53,198 nt of DNA from Roseovarius sp. TE539 (GCF_003298505.1 NZ_QNGB01000024.1:1-53198); one strand, 5' to 3'; counted from the first letter of the stretch, positions 1 through 9,194 are shown. Notes: generated by a model not told the origin, from the letters alone. Translations and numbers: made by a program.

Positions 1-347
1 AGAAGGTAAATCCCCCCGATCTTGCGGTGCAGAAAGAGGGTTTCCGCCGGCGGTACATGGGTCAGATCACGCTCCGCTCCCAGCGCCATGCCGATATCAC
101 GCAGGCGCTCCGGAAGATCGGCGGTGCCGAAATCGAACGGGTCGGATCGGCGCAGCGGGGCCATGGCCGTCTCGAACATCGTTTGAATGATGGCCTGGTG
201 CCGGGGGGCGGTTTGCGCGTCCATCGACTGGCCCCTGACAAACGACATCGCCAGTATTCTCGGAGTACTCAGGTCCGGATGCAGGTCCGGCAGGCCGAGG
301 CAGAGGTCACCAGCAGGACCCCTGATGTCCGGGGGCGCGACAGGGAT
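1..347 (-). pseudogene. ABC1/AarF-family kinase remnant, truncated and internally deleted
   Basis: The minus strand is open from an in-frame TGA at 348-350 to the window edge. Its translation starts with a stretch containing LSTPRILAMSF, a segment typical of the middle of ABC1 (AarF/UbiB/COQ8-like) atypical kinases. It then reads DPFDFG and ends with PPAETLFLHRKIGGIYLL, which is typical of the family C-terminus. In normal members (about 430-450 residues) these parts are separated by roughly 90-100 residues that include the ADPHPGN catalytic loop and the metal-binding DFG. Here they are nearly adjacent. The N-terminal half (KxGQ motif, ATP-binding lysine) is absent because of the stop. I infer a decayed gene whose 3' end lies outside the window. 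The first ATG in frame is at 248, but a start there would give no kinase core. Confidence 0.6.
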
Positions 348-638
348 TCACCGCAGATGTTGGACCTGGCATGTCGACACGAATCCGGCGAATGGAATCA
401 ACTTTACCGATACTGGCTGGCGTGCTACCATTCAGCTTTCCAGAGGCGGTTTGGTCGTGATGGCGAGTATCTTTCGCCTAAACATCTGTGCTACCGGACA
501 ATCGCCCCGCAGAGGAATAAGTGAGCGGACCGAAAGGTGACTTTAAAAGCAGTCTTTTGCATTATGTTTTTATCAAATTTAAAATTCATGATATTCTCAG
601 ATCAGCGCACAAGGCTGACGTGACAGAAGGATTTTATC
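348..638. other. Intergenic region with AT-rich promoter zone
   Basis: No supported gene was seen between the ABC1 remnant and the first regulator gene. Bases 540-600 are markedly AT-rich compared with the surrounding DNA, as expected for the promoter of the downstream response regulator. I could not identify an unambiguous -35/-10 pair. The regulator has a good Shine-Dalgarno (AGAAGGA) about 8 bases before its ATG at 639. Confidence 0.5.
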
Positions 639-1400
639 ATGACTCGTCCAAGTGTGCTGGTTCTGGATGATGAGGACCAGATTGCAAAGCTTGTTGATAC
701 GGCCCTGTCCGAGGACGGGTGTGACGTGTGCACGGTCGGCAAAATCTCTGACTTTCGGGAAAAGCAGGCTGAGCAGGATTTCGACATTTACATCATTGAT
801 CTTGGTCTTCCCGATGGCAACGGGTTGTCCTTGATCCAGGAGCTCTCTCGTAATCCGGCTTGCGGCGTCATCATTCTGAGCGGACGTGAGGCGGACACGG
901 ATCGTATCGTTGGTCTTGAGATTGGCGCGGATGATTATATCACCAAGCCGTTTAAATTGCGCGAGTTGGTGGCCCGTGTCCACGCTGTCTTGCGCAGAAC
1001 GCAAAAGCAACCGATTGCGCAGCAAGAAGTCGCACGGGACATGAATAGTACGACTGGGACAACAAGCGCCATTCAGTTCGATGATTACAGACTTGACCTT
1101 GGTGCCCGGCTTCTGTTCGCGCCCGATGGCGGCGAAATCGAGCTGACCACCGCAGAGTTCAACCTGCTTGCCGCATTGCTGAACCGTCGCGGGCAGGTCC
1201 TCAGCCGGGACCAGTTGATGAACGCCGTCAAGGGACGCGATTGGGAAAGCTATGACCGCGCGATTGATAGCCTCGTGAGCCGGTTGAGACAAAAGATACC
1301 TGCTCCGAGAGATCGCTCTCATTATATACGAACGGTTCACGGGGTTGGATACGCATTCTCGTTATCCGCCAAGGATTCCACCCGCAATCATGAGTCCTGA
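639..1400 (+). CDS. OmpR-family response regulator
   Basis: A 253-residue two-component regulator. The N-terminal receiver domain has the acidic pair D10/D11, the phosphoacceptor D54 in IIDLGLPDG, a serine in ILSGRE, and the conserved lysine K103 in TKPF, so it looks fully functional. A linker of about 25 residues leads to a C-terminal winged-helix DNA-binding domain (about 145-245) with the typical ELTTAEFNLL and IRTVHGVGYAF segments. It is followed on the same strand by a binding-protein gene and a hybrid histidine kinase, which makes the kinase its likely partner, although the kinase also carries its own receiver. The gap of about 196 bases to the next gene may contain a second promoter. 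Target genes are unknown. Confidence 0.92.
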   Translation: MTRPSVLVLDDEDQIAKLVDTALSEDGCDVCTVGKISDFREKQAEQDFDIYIIDLGLPDGNGLSLIQELSRNPACGVIILSGREADTDRIVGLEIGADDYITKPFKLRELVARVHAVLRRTQKQPIAQQEVARDMNSTTGTTSAIQFDDYRLDLGARLLFAPDGGEIELTTAEFNLLAALLNRRGQVLSRDQLMNAVKGRDWESYDRAIDSLVSRLRQKIPAPRDRSHYIRTVHGVGYAFSLSAKDSTRNHES

Positions 1401-1596
1401 ATGTATGAGATATTCAACATTTCATCCCATCCGGAGAATGAGGCGCCGTTGACAAGCCCCAACTTGTTTTGCGGGGGGGCGTGTTTCACGATGCTCCACA
1501 GATTTACCTGAAGCGATGTGGTTGGCCGAGCGCGCAGAAATGCATGACTTTCTTCGGTGGTTCGTATCACGGAGGCCGCCGCAGACAGGCTTTGAA

Positions 1597-2688
1597 ATGA
1601 AAGAATACAAGGGTTGCGACCGTGCCTCGAAGAGCGACGCAAGAGGTGCCTGGTTCTGGCGATCATCTGCATCGCTTTGCCTTTTGTCATGCCTTTTCGC
1701 ATCGACGGTAGCATTCACCAGCCTGCCGGCACTTTCTGACCCGTTCCGGATCGGTGGCGTTGAGTATCTTGGCGACTTGCCCACTTTCATCGCGGAACGT
1801 GACGGGCATTTCGCACGACATCACGCGGATGTCGAAGTCATAACCAGCGGTTCGGGACGCGAGACTCTCGGACAGTTGCGGGCCGGAGAGATCGATTTCG
1901 CGCTTATGGCCATGACCCCACTGGTTTTCGATGCGTTGGCCAATCCCGCGCGTGACGGACCGGACACCCCGGTGATTCTGGCCAATCTTTCGCATGTACG
2001 TCCAGTGATTCATTTGATGCTGCTCGATGCCGGTGACGTCCCTTTGAAAGACGCGCTGCGCGGGCGGACCGTGGGAGTGCCGCGCGGCACCAATGCGGAT
2101 TACGTTCTTCATGTGACCGCCAGGATCGCAGGCCTCTCCGAAGGCGACTACACCTTGCTGGATATGGACCCTGAGGAAATGAGCGACGCGCTGGCTGCCG
2201 GTCGGGTCGACGCCGTCAGCGTATGGGATCCTTGGGCGTTCCGGCTCCGTAACCGATTCGGCGACCGTCTGAGAGAAGAGCCGGATACCGGCAACTACGT
2301 CTCGCGCTGGTTGCTCGTCACGCGAAAGGAAGTCGCCGAGACCGATACTGGCCATACCCGCGCCATTCTTCATGCGTATCGCGACGCCGTTGACTGGATC
2401 CAGGCAAACCCGGAGGCGGCGCTTGCTGCACATGAAATGCGTATTTCCGACCTGAGAGCGATACCGAGAAGCAGAGACGTCGATCTTCTGTTCGATGTGA
2501 CACTGGACTGGTCCATGATCGTCAGTTTCCGGCAACAACTGGCCTGGGCCATCAGGAGTATGAATGTCAGCGACGGGGAAATGCCCAGTGTCATGGACAT
2601 GGTTGCTCCCGGCCCGCTGGCCACTGTTGCGCCGGGCGCGATCACCATTCCATATCTCCCCGAAGACAGCGGCAGGCAAGACAAATGA
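1597..2688 (+). CDS. Periplasmic substrate-binding protein, NMT1/SsuA-like
   Basis: A 363-residue exported protein. After a basic start, a hydrophobic stretch of about 20 residues (around 25-45) ends near PALSDPF, consistent with a signal peptide. The mature part resembles the NMT1/THI5-like and SsuA/TauA-type periplasmic binding proteins: a segment about a site reached by the ligand (GDLPTFIAERDGHF), then GSGRETLGQLRAGEIDFAL, GRTVGVPRGTNADY and DAVSVWDPWA. No ABC permease or ATPase lies nearby. Instead the stop codon overlaps the start of a hybrid histidine kinase by 4 bases (ATGA), so the two are translationally coupled. I infer a ligand-sensing accessory protein rather than a transporter part. 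The ligand is unknown. The ATG at 1597 is preferred to an upstream ATG at 1516 because it places the signal peptide near the N-terminus. Confidence 0.8.
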   Translation: MKEYKGCDRASKSDARGAWFWRSSASLCLLSCLFASTVAFTSLPALSDPFRIGGVEYLGDLPTFIAERDGHFARHHADVEVITSGSGRETLGQLRAGEIDFALMAMTPLVFDALANPARDGPDTPVILANLSHVRPVIHLMLLDAGDVPLKDALRGRTVGVPRGTNADYVLHVTARIAGLSEGDYTLLDMDPEEMSDALAAGRVDAVSVWDPWAFRLRNRFGDRLREEPDTGNYVSRWLLVTRKEVAETDTGHTRAILHAYRDAVDWIQANPEAALAAHEMRISDLRAIPRSRDVDLLFDVTLDWSMIVSFRQQLAWAIRSMNVSDGEMPSVMDMVAPGPLATVAPGAITIPYLPEDSGRQDK

Positions 2689-5600
2689 ACCTCGTGCGCC
2701 TCTCGCAGATTTGCCTCGCCCTCTGCCTGTTCAGCTTTCTCACATTGTCTGGTGTGTCATTTTACTTTCTGGACCGTCTTCACAAGGAGCAGGAGCAGCT
2801 TGCGTTTCTTTTGAAGATCCAACGCGAGGTTGGCGCGATATCGGTTGGAGCCGACGCAATCGCGTTCTCCGGGGCCGATCAGAAGCTCTACGACGCATTC
2901 GTCGCCAAGGCGCGTGATGTACAGATGGATTTGCAATCGCTTGCCAACGAGTTTCCGGATGCCCGAAATGCCATCAAGGCTATCGACATGATACTGGCGG
3001 ACCTCGGCCCGCTGGCGTCTCTGAGCCGTGAAGAATACCTTGATCGCCTCACGGGTGCAGATGCAGACGACGAGTTCGCGAACCTTGCAGCCTCCAATAT
3101 CGCAAGCCACGGCGTCGCACTGGATGCCGCTGTCAGCGAGGCGTTGAAACAGAGGCAACAGCAAATCGCGGACCGGGCATTCTGGGTCGCTGCATCTTTC
3201 GCGTCGGTGGCATCGCTGTTCCTCTTCGCCGCAGTCGGCAGCTTTGTGTTGATCTACCAGCGCATCGGGGGACCGCTACGCGCGTTCGCCCGGGCGATCA
3301 AGGCGGTTGACCAGGGGAAACCGGATGCGCGTGCTCCAGACAGTTCCAATGACGAGATCGGAGAGGTTGGCCGCGCCTTCAACGCGCTTATCGAACGTCG
3401 CCATGCCGCAGAGGAGGAACTGGAACGTTCCGCTTCGCTTTTGCGTATTGCCGGCCAGATGGCCCGGTTCGGAGGCTGGCGCTATGATGCGATCACCGAG
3501 AAAGTCGAATGGAGCGACGAAACCGCGATTATCCTCGGAGAGCCACCGGGCATCCAGCCGTCTCTGGAAGACACGTTGAACTACTACGTCGAGGAATACC
3601 GTCCCCGCATCGCAAAACTGTTCGGCGACTGTATCGAAGAAGGCAAGCCTTTCGACGCTATCTTCCGCATCCGCAAAGCCAACGGAGACATTGTGTGGAT
3701 TCGCTCCGCTGGCGAACCAATCGATAGCGGCGACGGCACCATCGCTGGCGCTCATGGTGCTTTCCAGGACGTGTCTGACATCATGGAAGCCCGCAGTGAG
3801 GCAGAACAGCGCGATGCGGAATTGCAGGATGTCATCAGCTCGATCGGCGATGGCTTCATGATTCTCGACCGGGAGTGGCATTTCCGCTATGCCAACACCA
3901 CTGCATTACGCTTGATGGGACGCTCCGGAAGGGATGTGGTCGGTCTGAACATATGGGAAGAGTTACCACAGGCGGTGGGGACAGATTTCGAACATTACTG
4001 TAATTCGGTCCTGGAAACCGGGCAAAGCCAGTCCTTCGTGGCGTATCTCGCGCCGCTGGAAAGGTGGTTCGAGGTCAGCGCGCATGCCACCCGCGAGGGG
4101 CTTGCCGTGTACTTCCGTGATTACACGGAGGAATACGAACGGCAAAGACAGTTGCGTCTGCTTCAAGCCGCAACTGACCGGATCAACGATATCATCCTGA
4201 TCACCGAGGCGGAACCGATCGACGGCCCCGACCATCCGCGCATCGTTTATGCGAATGCGGCCTTCGAACGACGCACGGGCTACACGCGCGAGGAAGCACT
4301 GGCGGGTACGCCGCGGATTCTCCAGGGCCCCGAGACCGAGCGCGCGGAGCTTGATCGCATCCGGGCCGCTCTGAAGGCCTGGAAGCCGGTGCGCGCCGAA
4401 CTGATCAACTACACGAAATCAGGCGAGCCGTTCTGGCTCGAACTCGATATCTCGCCTGTCGCCGAAGAAACCGGCTGGTACACTCACTGGATCGCCGTCG
4501 AACGCGACATCACCGAACGCAAGGATATCGAACGCCAGCTGCGTGAAGCCCAAAAGATGGAAGCCGTCGGTCATCTGACTGGCGGCGTCGCACATGATTT
4601 CAACAATCTGCTGACTGTCATTCTGGGCAATGCCGAGCTGATTTCAGAGCGCGCAAGCGATCCGAAACTTCGTGAAATGGCGGAAGTCACACTGTCCGCG
4701 GCCGAGCGTGGGGCCGAGATGACGGGGCGCCTTCTGGCGTTTGCACGTCGCAAGCCGCTGAATCCGAAGCCAACGAATATGAACCAAGTGCTGGAGGCAA
4801 TGCAGCCACTTATTCGGCGCACGCTACCCGAGAGTATTGACATCGAATTCATACTCGACCCGGACCTTGGTATCGCGGAAATCGATACCGGGGAACTGGA
4901 TTCGGCCCTGCTGAACCTCCTTGTCAACGCACGCGACGCCATGGAGGACGGTGGAAAACTTACCATCGAGACCGCCAATGTGGTGCTGGACGACGATTAC
5001 GCCGCCCGCCACATCGAGGTCGAGCCGGGCGAGCATGTCATGATGTGCGTGTCCGACACTGGCAAAGGGATGGATCCGGAGACACTTCGACAAGTATTCG
5101 AGCCGTTTTTCACCACCAAGGACGTGGGCAAGGGAAGTGGCCTCGGGTTGAGCATGGTTTTCGGATTCACCAAGCAATCGGGCGGACACATAAAGATATA
5201 CTCTGAACCCAATGAGGGCACGTCGGTTAAGCTTTATTTCCCACGCCTGTCGACAGAGCAAGAAACGGATGTCAAACCGACGCTCGAGGCTCCGCTGAAA
5301 GGCGGAAGCGAACATATTCTGATTGCCGAGGATGATGACCTCGTGCTCGAACACCTCAAGAACCAGCTTGTTTCGCTGGGTTACCGCGTGAGTTCGGCAA
5401 TGTCGGGTCCAGAGGCGCTTGATGTTATGAAAGCGCACGACGATATCGCCCTCTTGCTGACCGACATCGTCATGCCCGGGGGGATGAACGGGCGCGAACT
5501 TGCTGAAAAGGCTCAGTTGGCTCAACCGTCCCTGAAAATCTTGTTCACCTCGGGCTACACCGAGAACGCGATTGTCCACCAGGGACGCCTCGACCCGGGA

Positions 5601-5690
5601 GTCGCCCTGTTGAGCAAACCCTATACCCGCCTCGAACTGGCAACCAAGGTGCGCCGCGTTCTCGACGAGGACCGCGGCGAATTTGCGTAA
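2685..5690 (+). CDS. Hybrid sensor histidine kinase with PAS domains and C-terminal receiver
   Basis: A 1001-residue inner-membrane sensor. Two transmembrane segments (about 7-29 and 165-193) flank a periplasmic region of about 135 residues. Next come a HAMP-like linker (about 194-247) and three PAS/PAC-type regions (about 250-370, 380-490 and 495-615). A HisKA domain carries the phosphoacceptor H637 in VAHDFNN, and a HATPase domain shows NLLVNARDAM, DTGKGM and GKGSGLGL. A C-terminal receiver has D927 in TDIVMPGG. HDFNN-type kinases with a terminal receiver are usually phosphorelay or self-regulated kinases. The gene is translationally coupled to the upstream binding protein, so the periplasmic domain plausibly reads the ligand state of that protein. 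The regulator at 639-1400 is the likely output. The signal is unknown. Confidence 0.92.
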   Translation: MNLVRLSQICLALCLFSFLTLSGVSFYFLDRLHKEQEQLAFLLKIQREVGAISVGADAIAFSGADQKLYDAFVAKARDVQMDLQSLANEFPDARNAIKAIDMILADLGPLASLSREEYLDRLTGADADDEFANLAASNIASHGVALDAAVSEALKQRQQQIADRAFWVAASFASVASLFLFAAVGSFVLIYQRIGGPLRAFARAIKAVDQGKPDARAPDSSNDEIGEVGRAFNALIERRHAAEEELERSASLLRIAGQMARFGGWRYDAITEKVEWSDETAIILGEPPGIQPSLEDTLNYYVEEYRPRIAKLFGDCIEEGKPFDAIFRIRKANGDIVWIRSAGEPIDSGDGTIAGAHGAFQDVSDIMEARSEAEQRDAELQDVISSIGDGFMILDREWHFRYANTTALRLMGRSGRDVVGLNIWEELPQAVGTDFEHYCNSVLETGQSQSFVAYLAPLERWFEVSAHATREGLAVYFRDYTEEYERQRQLRLLQAATDRINDIILITEAEPIDGPDHPRIVYANAAFERRTGYTREEALAGTPRILQGPETERAELDRIRAALKAWKPVRAELINYTKSGEPFWLELDISPVAEETGWYTHWIAVERDITERKDIERQLREAQKMEAVGHLTGGVAHDFNNLLTVILGNAELISERASDPKLREMAEVTLSAAERGAEMTGRLLAFARRKPLNPKPTNMNQVLEAMQPLIRRTLPESIDIEFILDPDLGIAEIDTGELDSALLNLLVNARDAMEDGGKLTIETANVVLDDDYAARHIEVEPGEHVMMCVSDTGKGMDPETLRQVFEPFFTTKDVGKGSGLGLSMVFGFTKQSGGHIKIYSEPNEGTSVKLYFPRLSTEQETDVKPTLEAPLKGGSEHILIAEDDDLVLEHLKNQLVSLGYRVSSAMSGPEALDVMKAHDDIALLLTDIVMPGGMNGRELAEKAQLAQPSLKILFTSGYTENAIVHQGRLDPGVALLSKPYTRLELATKVRRVLDEDRGEFA

Positions 5691-5821
5691 CATGCCACCC
5701 CGCCCCGAGGGTGAGCCATCGCGGACTGAAGCAGCGGTTATCGGCTGGACCAGGTGCGCTTGAGGCCGTTTGGCCGACCCGCGCGCCCCAAGGCACCCTG
5801 GCGATCCATCTGGTACCGCAT

Positions 5822-6646
5822 TCAGGCCGTTTGCATGACCAACTGCGACACGGGAACGAGCCGTGACTCCCCTTTGCGCGAGGGATACCCAAAGGGCTGG
5901 GTGTTTTGAAACGGCTGCGCGCTGTGCTTTGTGCGGCGTGTACGGTCAAGATTCAGCTTGTAGCCGATCCCGTAGATCGTTTCGATGCCGTCGAACAAAG
6001 GATCGAGCTTGCGAAGCTTGTTGCGCACCCGCTTTATGTGGCTGTCGATATTGCGGTCGTTGATCCCGTCCTGATGGCCATACTCGTAGATGGTTTCAAT
6101 CAGCTGTTCGCGCGACTTGACCAGTCCATAATGGCGGGCAAGCGCGTTGAGCAGATCAAACTCCTTCTTGGTCAGGGACAGTTCGCGCTCCAGCCAGAAC
6201 GACTGAAACCGGCTTTTGTCCATGACAAGCCTACCACGCTTGCACGGCACCTCTAGGCTGTGTTCCGCGATTTGCTCGCTCTTCTTGTCGACCGGCCGCG
6301 CGCGGGACGTGATCCGGGCGAAGAGTACCTCTGGCGACACCGGCAAGCGGATGTAGTCTTGTGCGCCAAGGCGCAGGAGTTTCAGCTCCTGAGACGCGTC
6401 ACCATTGGCCGTCGTCGCGATGACCTCGGCAGCGCCATTGAATCCGTGCTGGAACATGAACTTCCAGCCGTTGGCCTCGGGATCGTCGAGCGAGACCACG
6501 ATCATTTCGGGCCGGAACCTCGAGAATTCCTTTTCGGCGCGTCCGAAATCGGCAACAACCATTGCCCTATTCCCGGCCTTGCGCAGAAAATCCGCGGTTT
6601 CATTGAGAAGTGCCCGGTCGGCACCAACGAGCATCGTTCTGGTCAT
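5822..6646 (-). CDS. Orphan response-regulator-like protein with degenerate receiver
   Basis: A 274-residue protein with OmpR-family architecture. The winged-helix domain (about 140-235) is well preserved: LTKKEFDLLNALARH, NDRNIDSHIKRVRNKL and ETIYGIGYKL, resembling ChvI-like regulators. The receiver domain (1-115) is unusual. The normal acidic pair is GAD (only D10). The residue four before the loop proline is S52 rather than Asp (VVSLDDPEANG). The conserved lysine of TKPF is L101 (IRLPV). I infer a phosphorylation-independent or allosterically controlled regulator, though D54 or D55 could substitute. No kinase gene is adjacent, and the gene converges on the hybrid kinase gene upstream in the window. 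About 35 residues after the DNA-binding domain have no recognised function. Confidence 0.85.
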   Translation of the reverse strand: MTRTMLVGADRALLNETADFLRKAGNRAMVVADFGRAEKEFSRFRPEMIVVSLDDPEANGWKFMFQHGFNGAAEVIATTANGDASQELKLLRLGAQDYIRLPVSPEVLFARITSRARPVDKKSEQIAEHSLEVPCKRGRLVMDKSRFQSFWLERELSLTKKEFDLLNALARHYGLVKSREQLIETIYEYGHQDGINDRNIDSHIKRVRNKLRKLDPLFDGIETIYGIGYKLNLDRTRRTKHSAQPFQNTQPFGYPSRKGESRLVPVSQLVMQTA

Positions 6647-6980
6647 TTTCCTACCCCCGGTATGTCTGCCGGCCCATTTGCCGACGACACCTACATGAGG
6701 CCTGACTTTCGCCTTCTTTTGGTCCGGATCTCAGAAAACGTTCCAGGCATGTGCAAAAATGTGCGGTGGCTGTGTCACCGCTGTTGTCGCTCATGCCAGA
6801 GGAAACGCGATCGCTCGAAGACGCGTCACTTCCTCGGAGGCCGGTGTCTGACGTCAGCGTTTTGCGACAGATTTGAGGTTTTGGCACAAGAGGGGCTTTG
6901 TTGATGGCATGGATGCCCCCTCCCGACGACCAGACCTCAGGCCTGCGTTCATACGGGCATCCTATGTCAGGCGGGGAACA
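6647..6980. other. Intergenic region, no gene seen
   Basis: This 334-base stretch lies upstream of the orphan regulator and downstream of tadA, both on the minus strand. It should hold the promoter of the regulator. A perfect 10-base palindrome CTGACGTCAG occurs at 6847-6856 and could be a binding site, but that is only a shape. Short open frames here show no recognisable protein. Confidence 0.4.
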
Positions 6981-7433
6981 CTAGCGGCGTGCGGCGAAGA
7001 ACGACCGGAGCAGCGTCTCGGACTCCTGCGCGGCAATGCCGTCATAGACTTCCGGCACGTGGTGGCACTGCGGATGCGCGAACACCCGCGGCCCCTGTGC
7101 CACGCCGCCCGACTTGGGATCGGAAGCACCGTAGTAGAGGCGCGCGATGCGTGCCGCGCCGATCGCGCCGGCGCAGGCCGGACATGGCTCGAGGGTCACG
7201 TAAAGATCGCACCCCGTCAGCCGTTCCGATCCGAGCGCCGCACAGGCCGCGCGAATGGCCAGCATCTCGGCGTGGGCAGTCGGATCGCGCAATTCGCGCA
7301 TCTTATTGCGGGCGCGCGCCAGCACCCGCCCTGAAGGCTCCACCACGACCGCACCGACCGGCACTTCGCCCGCCCGCGCGGCGGCGCGCGCTTCCTCCAA
7401 GGCAAGGTCCATATGGCTGCGAAAGCCGCTCAT
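6981..7433 (-). CDS. tadA: tRNA-specific adenosine deaminase
   Basis: A 150-residue cytidine/deoxycytidylate deaminase-fold enzyme that converts adenosine 34 to inosine in tRNA-Arg(ACG). The zinc site is clear: HAE in PTAHAEMLAIR (about residues 54-56) and PCPAC in TLEPCPACAGAI (about 84-88). The motif ARNKMRELRDPTAHAE matches TadA proteins, and the length is normal. It is divergent from the pseudouridine synthase gene, with only 51 bases between the two starts. Confidence 0.95.
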   Translation of the reverse strand: MSGFRSHMDLALEEARAAARAGEVPVGAVVVEPSGRVLARARNKMRELRDPTAHAEMLAIRAACAALGSERLTGCDLYVTLEPCPACAGAIGAARIARLYYGASDPKSGGVAQGPRVFAHPQCHHVPEVYDGIAAQESETLLRSFFAARR

Positions 7434-7484
7434 GCCTCTCCTTTGCCGCTTTCCAAGCGGCTGTCAAACCGCTAGGCCCGGGCC

Positions 7485-8282
7485 ATGAACGACAAGTCTC
7501 CGAAAGGCGAGCGCATCGCCAAGGTCATAGCCCGTGCCGGCCTTGCCAGCCGACGCGAGGCCGAGCGCATGATCATGGCCGGCCGTGTCTCGGTGAATGG
7601 CAAGGTGATCGACCGTGCGGCCCTCAACGTGACCGATCAGGACAGGATCCGAGTGGACGGTCGCGATCTCGCCGCACCCGAACCGTCGCGCCTGTGGCTC
7701 TATCACAAACCCGGTGGCCTTGTTACGACCACACGCGACGAACAGGGGCGCCCGACCATCTTCGACGACCTGCCCACCGACCTGCCCAGGGTGATGAGCA
7801 TCGGAAGGCTGGACCTGAATTCCGAGGGGCTGCTGCTTCTGACGAATGATGGCGCGCTCAAGCGTCGCCTGGAACTGCCGAGCACCGGCTGGCTTCGCAA
7901 ATACCGGGTCCGGGTCAAGGGCCGCCCGTCAGACGACACGTTCGAGCCCCTGCGCCGCGGCCTGACGGTCGACAACGAGACTTTCCAGCCGATGAGCGTG
8001 ACACTTGACCGTCAGCAGGGCGCCAATGCCTGGATTACAGTGGGTCTTCGCGAGGGGCGCAACCGAGAGGTCCGCCGTGCCATGGCGGATCTGGGACTCG
8101 AGGTGAACCGCCTGATCCGCATTTCCTACGGGCCATTCCAGCTCGGGCAACTCAGGCCCGGCGCGGTCGAGGAAATACGCCCCCGGATCCTGCGCGACCA
8201 AACCGGAACGTCAGTGGATGAAACCGGCTCCGGAGCGGCCAGGCCGCCCAAGCCGCGGCCCAAGCGCAGCCGCCGGCGCTGA
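7485..8282 (+). CDS. rluB: RsuA/RluB/RluE-family rRNA pseudouridine synthase
   Basis: A 265-residue enzyme that isomerises uridine in ribosomal RNA. An N-terminal S4 RNA-binding domain (about 8-65, ERIAKVIARAGLASRREAE) precedes the catalytic domain. The catalytic domain carries the family motif GRLDLNSEGLLLLTNDG, whose aspartate is the nucleophile, plus the later LREGRNREVRRAM segment. The C-terminal tail is basic and ends in a run of arginines and lysines. The RluB assignment (23S rRNA position 2605 in E. coli) rests on general resemblance; RsuA and RluE are the alternatives in the same family. Confidence 0.88.
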   Translation: MNDKSPKGERIAKVIARAGLASRREAERMIMAGRVSVNGKVIDRAALNVTDQDRIRVDGRDLAAPEPSRLWLYHKPGGLVTTTRDEQGRPTIFDDLPTDLPRVMSIGRLDLNSEGLLLLTNDGALKRRLELPSTGWLRKYRVRVKGRPSDDTFEPLRRGLTVDNETFQPMSVTLDRQQGANAWITVGLREGRNREVRRAMADLGLEVNRLIRISYGPFQLGQLRPGAVEEIRPRILRDQTGTSVDETGSGAARPPKPRPKRSRRR

Positions 8283-8375
8283 GCCGGCGCGAAAGCACCC
8301 GATTGGTTTTGTTTTCGTCACTGGCCTGCGCTAAAGCGGTGGCGGATTTCATTCAAACCGAGGGGCGGATCACCG

Positions 8376-9194
8376 ATGGCCGATCTACTGACCGTGGAAA
8401 ACCTGGGCAACCTGCTGATGCTGTGCTTTTTGCAGGCGGTCCTGGGTTTCGACAATCTTCTTTACATTTCCATTGAGTCGCAGCGTGCCCCGGTGGCCCA
8501 TCAACGCGCGGTGCGGTTCTGGGGCATCATCCTCGCGGTGGTGTTGCGGGTTGTTCTTCTGTTCGTGATGGTGCAGCTGATCGACGCGCTGGCCGAGCCT
8601 TTCTACGTCTTCGACTGGCGTGGTGTCATCGAGGGCGGCGTGAATTTCGCCACCTGTGTCTTCGTCATCGGCGGCATCTTCATCATCTACACCGCCGTGA
8701 AGGAGATCGGTCACATGCTGACCATCGAGCATCTGGACACCGACGTGAGCGGCAAGCCGGGCAAATCGGCGGTTCAGGTGATCATGATGATCGTGACCGT
8801 CAACCTGATCTTCTCGTTCGACTCGGTGCTATCGGCACTGGCGATCACGGATGTCTTCGTGATCCTTGCCACGGCAATCCTGCTGTCGGGTCTGGCGATG
8901 CTGCTGCTGGCCGACGGTGTGACGAAATTTTTGGAAAAGAACCGCATGTACGAGGTTCTGGGTCTCTTCATCCTGCTGATCGTGGGTGTGGTGCTTCTGG
9001 GCGAGTCCGGACAGGCCGCGGCCCACGCGATGCATGATGACAGTCTTGCCCTCAGGTTCTTCGGCTACGAGGTGGTGCCGATGTCCAAGACCACGTTCTA
9101 TTTCTCGGTCATCGTGCTGGTCGCGGTCGAGGTGATCCAGTCGGGCTATACCCGCAAGCTCAACGCCGAACGGCGCACCGCGTCGCGGCATTGA
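8376..9194 (+). CDS. TerC-family integral membrane protein
   Basis: A 272-residue polytopic membrane protein with about seven to eight hydrophobic segments. Family motifs are visible: an acidic site in QAVLGFDNLLYISI near residue 25 and a second in NLIFSFDSVLSALA near residue 150, which are the conserved Asp-containing helices of TerC/Alx-type proteins. TerC proteins are linked to tellurite resistance, and some family members export manganese. It sits just upstream of XpaC-like and TelA genes, a context consistent with a membrane/metal stress role. The substrate cannot be read from sequence. Confidence 0.9.
   Translation: MADLLTVENLGNLLMLCFLQAVLGFDNLLYISIESQRAPVAHQRAVRFWGIILAVVLRVVLLFVMVQLIDALAEPFYVFDWRGVIEGGVNFATCVFVIGGIFIIYTAVKEIGHMLTIEHLDTDVSGKPGKSAVQVIMMIVTVNLIFSFDSVLSALAITDVFVILATAILLSGLAMLLLADGVTKFLEKNRMYEVLGLFILLIVGVVLLGESGQAAAHAMHDDSLALRFFGYEVVPMSKTTFYFSVIVLVAVEVIQSGYTRKLNAERRTASRH

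Noticed and set aside
27..524. Long plus-strand open frames over the left edge
   Set aside because: They lie opposite the ABC1-like sequence, have no similarity, and are high-GC shadow frames.
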